Shown in pieces: positions 58,780 through 64,000 of a DNA stretch of 64,000 nucleotides (within the stretch, counting starts at the first letter, position 1; each line of letters opens with the position of its first letter). The stretch is from RGIG1902 sp034926865. Lineage in GTDB: Bacteria > Bacillota > Clostridia > Oscillospirales > Butyricicoccaceae. The notes beneath the pieces were generated by a model. It had not been told where the DNA came from. It searched no databases and saw only the letters and a list, made by a program, of their open reading frames with translations. The stretch covers positions 1-64,000 of the forward strand of contig JAYFQP010000012.1 in the NCBI GenBank assembly GCA_034926865.1, in the 5' to 3' direction. A program made the translations under genes and the position numbers.

Positions 58780-60726
58780 ATGAATAAAGGCAAATATTTT
58801 ATAACTACTGCCATCGCCTACACCTCCGGTAAGCCCCATATCGGCAACACCTACGAGATAGTTTTGGCTGACTCCATAGCCCGATTCAAGAGGCTCAACG
58901 GATATGACGTTCTTTTTCAGACCGGCACCGACGAACACGGCCAGAAGATACAGCTCAAGGCTGAGGAAAAGGGCGTGAGCCCGCAGGCGTTCGTTGATGA
59001 CATCGCCGCTCAGGTAAAGACCATTTGGGATACTATGAACACCTCCTATGACATCTTTGCAAGAACTACAGACAAGGATCATGAAAGAAAGGTTCAGGAG
59101 ATATTCAAGAAGCTCTATGACCAGGGCGATATATACAAAAGCCGCTATGAGGGCTGGTATTGCGTGCCGGATGAGGCCTTCTATACCGAATCTCAGCTTG
59201 TGGACGGCAAATGTCCCGACTGCGGACGCGAGGTAATAAGGGCCAGCGAAGAGGCTTATTTCTTCCGCCTTTCCAAATATCAGGACAGGCTTATAAAGTA
59301 TATCGAAGATCATCCCGAGTTCATCCAGCCCGAATCAAGGAAGAATGAGATGATAAACAACTTCTTAAAGCCCGGGCTGCAGGATCTCTGCGTCTCTCGC
59401 ACAAGCTTCACATGGGGTGTCCCTGTCGACTTTGACCCCAAACATGTCATATATGTGTGGATAGATGCGCTCAGCAATTATATAACCTTCCCAGGCTATG
59501 AAGTGAACGGCAACCATGGAGAGCTCTTTAAAGAGTATTGGCCTGCTGATGTTCACCTTATCGGCAAGGATATCTTAAGGTTCCATACAATTTACTGGCC
59601 GATACTGCTCATGGCTCTTGATATTCCTCTGCCAAAGCAGGTTTTTGGACATCCGTGGCTCATGGTGGGTGACGGAAAAATGAGTAAATCGAAGGGCAAC
59701 GTGCTCTATGCCGATGATCTTGTTAATCTCTATGGCATAGATGCTATACGCTATTACCTTTTGCATGATATGCCTTTCGCAAGCGACGGCGTTCTGACTC
59801 ACGAACTGCTTATTGAGCGCATAAACTCCGATCTTGCAAACATCCTCGGCAATCTCGTCAACCGCACTATTACCATGACACACAAATACTTCGGCGGCAA
59901 AATCGGCGTACTGGAAGAGAAAGAGCCCATTGACCAGGAGCTTATATCTCTCTGCCTTGAAACGCCTAAGCTCGTCGAAGCGCGCATGGAGGACTTGAGG
60001 GTTTCGGATGCCATATCAGAGATATTTACTCTTCTCAGAAGAGCCAACAAATATATAGACGAGACTACCCCCTGGATCCTCGGCAAAGATGAGAGCAAAA
60101 AGGCAAGGCTGGATACCGTTCTCTATAACCTTCTCGAAACCATCAGGGTTGCCGCAACTCTGCTGTATCCCTTTATCCCCAACGCTTCCGAAAAGATATT
60201 CGAGCAGCTCAACCTTAAGATGGGCGGATGGGAGAGCCTTGAATCCTTCGGCCTTATCCCCCACGGCCATATAGTAGGCGAGAACTCGATCCTATTTGCA
60301 CGTCTTGACGCTCAGAAGAAAAAAGAAGAAGTCGAAGCCTTCTATTCCGCCAGGGGCGAAAGCGCCACACCTGCTCCAAAGCTTCCTGAAGTTCACGAGC
60401 TCCCCCAAATAGTCATTGATGATTTTGCCAAGGTTCAGCTTAGGGTTGCAAAGGTAGTTTCCTGCGAAAATGTGCCAAAATCAAAAAAACTGCTTAAGTT
60501 CGAGCTTGACTTAGGTGACCACAAGCGGCAGGTCCTATCGGGCATAGCCAAATGGTATAAGCCAGAAGACCTCATAGGGCACAATGTAATCGTTGTTGCA
60601 AACCTCAAGCCCGCCAAGCTCATGGGCCTTGAAAGCAACGGAATGATCCTCTCGGCTGAATGCGGCGAGGATGACATCCGCGTCATCTTTGCCGATCATT
60701 GCGAAAAGGGCGCTGTCTTGGGATGA
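58780..60726 (+). CDS. metG: Methionyl-tRNA synthetase
   Basis: Charges tRNA-Met. The 648-residue enzyme has the HIGH-class motif in TSGKPHIGNTYE, FQTGTDEHGQKIQL, a single CxxC knuckle (KCPDCGREV) after YCVPDEAFYTESQ, WIDALSNYITFPGY, HPWLMVGDGKMSKSKGN with KMSKS near 305, and a helical anticodon domain. A C-terminal EMAP/Trbp111-type tRNA-binding domain follows (about 545-648: DDFAKVQLRVAKVVSCENVP, LMGLESNGMILSAE). AAGGGG precedes the ATG at 58780; the longer upstream frame runs through a terminator. The stop overlaps the tatD start (ATGA). No T-box leader seen. Confidence 0.96.
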   Translation: MNKGKYFITTAIAYTSGKPHIGNTYEIVLADSIARFKRLNGYDVLFQTGTDEHGQKIQLKAEEKGVSPQAFVDDIAAQVKTIWDTMNTSYDIFARTTDKDHERKVQEIFKKLYDQGDIYKSRYEGWYCVPDEAFYTESQLVDGKCPDCGREVIRASEEAYFFRLSKYQDRLIKYIEDHPEFIQPESRKNEMINNFLKPGLQDLCVSRTSFTWGVPVDFDPKHVIYVWIDALSNYITFPGYEVNGNHGELFKEYWPADVHLIGKDILRFHTIYWPILLMALDIPLPKQVFGHPWLMVGDGKMSKSKGNVLYADDLVNLYGIDAIRYYLLHDMPFASDGVLTHELLIERINSDLANILGNLVNRTITMTHKYFGGKIGVLEEKEPIDQELISLCLETPKLVEARMEDLRVSDAISEIFTLLRRANKYIDETTPWILGKDESKKARLDTVLYNLLETIRVAATLLYPFIPNASEKIFEQLNLKMGGWESLESFGLIPHGHIVGENSILFARLDAQKKKEEVEAFYSARGESATPAPKLPEVHELPQIVIDDFAKVQLRVAKVVSCENVPKSKKLLKFELDLGDHKRQVLSGIAKWYKPEDLIGHNVIVVANLKPAKLMGLESNGMILSAECGEDDIRVIFADHCEKGAVLG

Positions 60727-61490
60727 TGCTTTTTGACACCCATGCTCACTACGATGATGAGCGCTTTGACAGCGACCGGCTTAAGCTTCTGGAAGCTATG
60801 CCTTCGGACGGTATAGGATACATTGCCAACATCGGAACCGACCTTGAAACTTCACGCATGACGCTCAAGCTGACTGAACTTTTTCCGTTTATATACGGGG
60901 CCGTGGGCTTTCACCCTCATCAGGCAAAGGATATGACAAATGAGGCTTTGGACGAAATCGTCTCTATGCTGTCAAGCCCAAAGATAAGGGCTCTTGGCGA
61001 GATCGGCCTTGATTACCATTATGATTTTTCGGAAAGGCCTGTTCAAAGAGAGGTTTTTGCCCGCCAGCTTGAAATCGCCAAGGGGCTTGATATCCCCGTT
61101 ATTATACACGAGCGTGAGGCCTGTAAGGACGTTCTTGATATCCTAAGAGCAAGCGGTGTACGGCGCGGGGTTGTACACTGTTTCGGAGGCAGCCGCGAAA
61201 CCGCCAAAGAGCTTTTGGATATGGGCTTTTATATATCTTTCACTGGTGTTATAACCTTTCAAAACGCCAGAAAAGGCCCTGAGGTCGTCTCCTATATCCC
61301 CTCTGACAGGATAATGGCCGAGACAGACTGCCCCTACCTCACCCCGGCTCCCTTCCGCAAAGAGCGAAACCATTCTGGTTATCTGAAATACACCGTGAAC
61401 AGGATCGCCGAGCTGAGGTCAATATCCTTTGAAGAAGCAGCCGAAATAACCTTTACTAACGGCTGCAAATTCTATGGCATAGAAAAATAG
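60723..61490 (+). CDS. tatD: TatD family metal-dependent DNase
   Basis: A 255-residue TIM-barrel hydrolase: LFDTHAHYDDERFDSDRLKL with the first metal pair (HAH), YGAVGFHPHQAKD, IRALGEIGLDYHYDF with the Glu ligand, IPVIIHEREACKDV, VVHCFGGSRETAKEL and RIMAETDCPYLTP with the final Asp. All ligands of the TatD DNase family are present. Two adjacent ATG codons exist. The first (60723) overlaps the metG stop in the ATGA arrangement and is chosen; the second would shorten the protein by one residue. The metG-tatD order equals metS-yabD in Bacillus. Confidence 0.93.
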   Translation: MMLFDTHAHYDDERFDSDRLKLLEAMPSDGIGYIANIGTDLETSRMTLKLTELFPFIYGAVGFHPHQAKDMTNEALDEIVSMLSSPKIRALGEIGLDYHYDFSERPVQREVFARQLEIAKGLDIPVIIHEREACKDVLDILRASGVRRGVVHCFGGSRETAKELLDMGFYISFTGVITFQNARKGPEVVSYIPSDRIMAETDCPYLTPAPFRKERNHSGYLKYTVNRIAELRSISFEEAAEITFTNGCKFYGIEK

Positions 61491-61579
61491 ATATCGCGCA
61501 GGGTCACATAAACGTGGCCCTGCTGCTTTATACATATGAATAAATAAGCCTTCGGGGCTTATCATAAGGAGAGATAAAT

Positions 61580-62614
61580 ATGCAAAAGCGGATCTGCGAA
61601 TACGGCTTTAACATCGGGCATATGAAAAAGGGTGACTTAAACAAGATAACAGATGTGGAAGGCGTCACCGTAGGGCACTGTACAATCGACACTGAAAGCA
61701 GCAAAACCGGTGTAACCGTGATAATGCCTTGCCCGGACAATCCATTTGCCAGAAAGCTGACAGCCGCCGCTTTTGTGCATAACGGCTTTGGCAAGACCCA
61801 GGGCATACCACAAATTGAGGAGCTTGGAACTCTTGAAACCCCCATTGCCCTTACTAACACACTAAATATTGGCAAAGTACACGACGCAATAACAGGATAT
61901 ATGCTGGAGCGCTGCAAGGAAGACGGAATCAAATGCACCTCCATAAATCCCGTTATAGGAGAATGCAACGATTCTGTTTTGAACGATATTTCGATCAGGG
62001 CCGTGGATGGCGAACATGTCCTTAAAGCAATCCAATGTTCCTGCCGCAGTTTTGAAGAGGGCTCCGTCGGCGCGGGCAAGGGTACGGTTTGCTTTGGCCT
62101 GAAGGGCGGCATAGGCTCTGCCTCCCGAATAATGGAGATAGGCGGGAAATGCTATACCCTCGGGGTGCTTGTGCAATCAAACTTCGGAGCTACGGAAAAC
62201 CTAACCCTATGCGGCCATGAGATAGGCCCCATGCTTAAGGAAAAAATAACGTCCACCGAGCTTGACCGCGGCTCAATTATGATGATAATAGCAACAGACC
62301 TCCCTCTTTCCTCCCGCCAGCTTAAGCGAGTTATCAAACGGGCGGGAGTCGGCCTTAACAGATGCGGCTCCTTTATGGGCCACGGCAGCGGGGATATAAT
62401 GATAGGCTTTACAACTTCCAACCGAATAGAAACTGCAGACGACACCCAGCAGATGACCATTATCAGGGAGGATCTGATCTCCAATGCCTTCACTGCCTGC
62501 GCAGAATCAACCGAAGAGGCTGTCCTCAATTCTCTTGCAATGGCAGAAACCACCCGAGGCTTCGACGGCACGGTAAAATACAGCCTTACGGATATCTACC
62601 TGAAAAACCTTTAA
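61580..62614 (+). CDS. P1/DmpA family aminopeptidase-like protein
   Basis: A 344-residue N-terminal-nucleophile hydrolase: DLNKITDVEGVTVGHCTIDT, VIMPCPDNPFARKLTAAAFV, GFGKTQGIPQIEELGTLETP, INPVIGECNDSVLND, GSVGAGKGTVCFGLKGGIGS and GVLVQSNFGATENL precede the self-cleavage site DRGSIMMIIATDLPLSSRQL. There the Gly-Ser bond normally breaks to expose the catalytic Ser. Relatives are L-aminopeptidase/D-esterase DmpA and beta-peptidyl aminopeptidases; the substrate is open. AAGGAGAG stands six bases before the ATG. It lies 90 bases after tatD and may be separately transcribed. Confidence 0.9.
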   Translation: MQKRICEYGFNIGHMKKGDLNKITDVEGVTVGHCTIDTESSKTGVTVIMPCPDNPFARKLTAAAFVHNGFGKTQGIPQIEELGTLETPIALTNTLNIGKVHDAITGYMLERCKEDGIKCTSINPVIGECNDSVLNDISIRAVDGEHVLKAIQCSCRSFEEGSVGAGKGTVCFGLKGGIGSASRIMEIGGKCYTLGVLVQSNFGATENLTLCGHEIGPMLKEKITSTELDRGSIMMIIATDLPLSSRQLKRVIKRAGVGLNRCGSFMGHGSGDIMIGFTTSNRIETADDTQQMTIIREDLISNAFTACAESTEEAVLNSLAMAETTRGFDGTVKYSLTDIYLKNL

Positions 62615-62780
62615 CGTATGTTTTTGCCCGTAAATGCTCCTAAGCTCTTTGGGCTTTTCCACTTTTGCCCCTACAGTAACCGCGTTCACAATTTAGTCGT
62701 ATTCAGTTCACATTTTGCGATTGATTTTTTACCATTTGGGTATAAAATATAATCAAAAAGACGAAAGGGGCATTTTGCCA

Positions 62781-64000
62781 ATGAAAGAAGTGAAAAAGCC
62801 TTCAAAAAAGCCTATAATTTTTTATTATATCATTGTCCTTGCCGCTATGCTTATCCTGAATGCTCTGGTCTTTCCCAGTATTCAGGACAAAGAAGTTACT
62901 GAAACCGATTACGGCACTTTTATGACGATGACCGAAAATGGAGAAATAGGAAAAGTAGACATACAGTCAAACCAGATAGTGTTTACAGATAAATCCGGGA
63001 AAACCATTTATAAAACAGGCCTAATAGACGACCCTGACCTTGTCGACCGCCTTCATAAGGCAAACGCCGAGTTTTCATCAGAAATCATAACACAATCATC
63101 GCCTATCCTTTCATTTTTGGTTACCTGGGTTCTTCCTCTTGTATTATTCATAGTTGTCGGCCAGCTGTTCTCCAAAAAAATAGGCCAAGCTATGGGCGGA
63201 GGAAGCTCCATGGCCTTTGGCCTTGGCAATTCCGGTGCCAAAATATATGTCCCTTCTTCCACCGGCATCAGATTTGCCGATGTGGCGGGTGAAGATGAGG
63301 CAAAAGAGCTTTTGAGCGAGATCGTAAGTTTCCTTCACTCCCCTGAAAAATACAGAGAAATCGGGGCAAAGCTTCCCAAGGGCGCTCTTTTGGTAGGCCC
63401 TCCGGGAACAGGCAAAACTCTGCTTGCAAAGGCTGTTGCCGGTGAGGCAGACGTTCCGTTCTTCTCTATTTCCGGCTCAGAGTTCGTTGAAATGTTTGTA
63501 GGCCGAGGTGCAGCCAAGGTGCGTGATCTTTTCAAGCAGGCAAATGAAAAGGCTCCCTGCATAGTTTTCATCGACGAAATCGATACTATCGGCAAAAAGC
63601 GCGATGGCAATTTTGGCGGGGGAAACGATGAGCGTGAGCAGACTCTCAACCAGCTTCTGACCGAGATGGACGGCTTTGATTGTTCGAACGGAGTCGTAGT
63701 TCTGGCCGCCACCAACCGTCCGGAATCGCTTGACGCTGCTCTTCTTCGCCCCGGACGCTTTGACAGGCGCGTACCTGTCGAGCTGCCTGATCTCAAGGGC
63801 AGGATAGATATCCTGAAAGTTCACGCCAAAAAGATCAAACTTGACCCTAATATAGACTTTGAACCTGTTGCCAAAATGGCCGCCGGAGCCTCAGGCGCCG
63901 AACTTGCCAATATCGTAAACGAAGCAGCTCTCCGCGCCGTAAAAGACGGCAGAAAAACAGCTTCGCAAATTGACCTTATAGAAAGTGTTGAGGTTGTTAT
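62781..64000 (+). CDS. ftsH: ATP-dependent zinc metalloprotease FtsH, partial (C-terminus off the right edge)
   Basis: Membrane AAA+ protease for quality control. The visible 406 codons give two membrane helices (about 11-32 and 109-129) around an extracytoplasmic domain (TETDYGTFMTM onward), then the AAA module: Walker A VGPPGTGKT (205-213), pore motif MFVGRGAAKVRD, Walker B IVFIDEIDTIGKKR (261-274), LTEMDGFD and NRPESLDAALLRPGRFDRRV. The HEXXH protease site lies beyond position 64000. The pore segment reads FVGRG instead of the common FVGVG, a variant of the second FtsH type in clostridia. AAAGGGG precedes the ATG by about ten bases. Confidence 0.95.
   Translation, partial: MKEVKKPSKKPIIFYYIIVLAAMLILNALVFPSIQDKEVTETDYGTFMTMTENGEIGKVDIQSNQIVFTDKSGKTIYKTGLIDDPDLVDRLHKANAEFSSEIITQSSPILSFLVTWVLPLVLFIVVGQLFSKKIGQAMGGGSSMAFGLGNSGAKIYVPSSTGIRFADVAGEDEAKELLSEIVSFLHSPEKYREIGAKLPKGALLVGPPGTGKTLLAKAVAGEADVPFFSISGSEFVEMFVGRGAAKVRDLFKQANEKAPCIVFIDEIDTIGKKRDGNFGGGNDEREQTLNQLLTEMDGFDCSNGVVVLAATNRPESLDAALLRPGRFDRRVPVELPDLKGRIDILKVHAKKIKLDPNIDFEPVAKMAAGASGAELANIVNEAALRAVKDGRKTASQIDLIESVEVV

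Noticed and set aside
1..64000. CRISPR arrays, rRNA operons, phage structural genes, intact transposases
   Set aside because: No regularly spaced short repeats, rRNA signatures, capsid/tail/terminase motifs or complete transposase frames were seen on either strand.

Overview
The window reads as chromosomal DNA of an endospore-forming, low-to-mid GC Firmicute, most likely a gut-type member of the Clostridia. The evidence is a lysine L-box riboswitch, spmA/spmB, two SleB-type cortex hydrolase genes, RNase Y, an AbrB regulator, many strong GGAGG-type ribosome binding sites with GTG/TTG starts, and the fhs-fchA-folD one-carbon cluster typical of anaerobic clostridia. No rRNA, CRISPR array, intact insertion sequence or phage is visible. 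One tRNA gene (Pro, GGG anticodon) is present.

Layout. 1-7.3 kb: aspartate-family genes. The riboswitch-led lysC-dapA operon lies on the minus strand. A deacetylase-like M20 gene, an aminotransferase, lysA and asd follow, and together they fit the N-acetyl branch of lysine synthesis. 7.4-11.3 kb: an Opp/Dpp peptide ABC transporter operon without a binding-protein gene. 11.9-14.5 kb: a SleB-like hydrolase, yerC and nfo. 14.8-22.4 kb: an accessory region starting at tRNA-Pro. It holds a methyltransferase, an ANT(6)-type streptomycin adenylyltransferase, a serine-recombinase relic, an ECF sigma factor with a membrane partner, a frameshifted small membrane protein, a truncated XRE regulator and three GNAT acetyltransferases. 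Several of these genes are separated by diverged copies of the same intergenic modules, as in a cassette array. 22.4-30 kb: DegV, a diguanylate cyclase, an MFS transporter, an uncharacterised two-gene operon, a DNRLRE-like protein, and a small Thr-rich protein behind a sigma-E-like promoter.

30-47 kb: mostly stand-alone metabolic genes separated by strong terminators. They are aroM, purB, a PLP aminotransferase divergent from a creatininase/M20 pair, a polysaccharide deacetylase, a D-cysteine desulfhydrase-like enzyme followed by an alpha/beta hydrolase that lacks its nucleophile, an M20 tripeptidase-like enzyme, two membrane proteins, and fhs-fchA-folD. The FolD has lost the residues needed for cyclohydrolase activity, so FchA probably supplies that step. 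47-52 kb: an S41-type peptidase, another M20 amidohydrolase and rny. 52-64 kb: sleB, then trmN6-rsmI, spmBA (opposite strand), abrB, an unknown gene, a VanW lipoprotein, metG-tatD, a P1-family peptidase, and ftsH running off the right edge. The order trmN6-rsmI-abrB-metG-tatD matches the yabB-yabC-abrB-metS-yabD order of Bacillus subtilis, with sporulation and envelope genes inserted.

Several starts differ from the longest open frame because a clear Shine-Dalgarno sequence decides them (lysC, the M20 gene at 2440, rny GTG, trmN6 TTG, spmA TTG, the DUF6323-like gene TTG). All functions are inferred from family motifs read by eye. No database search was run.
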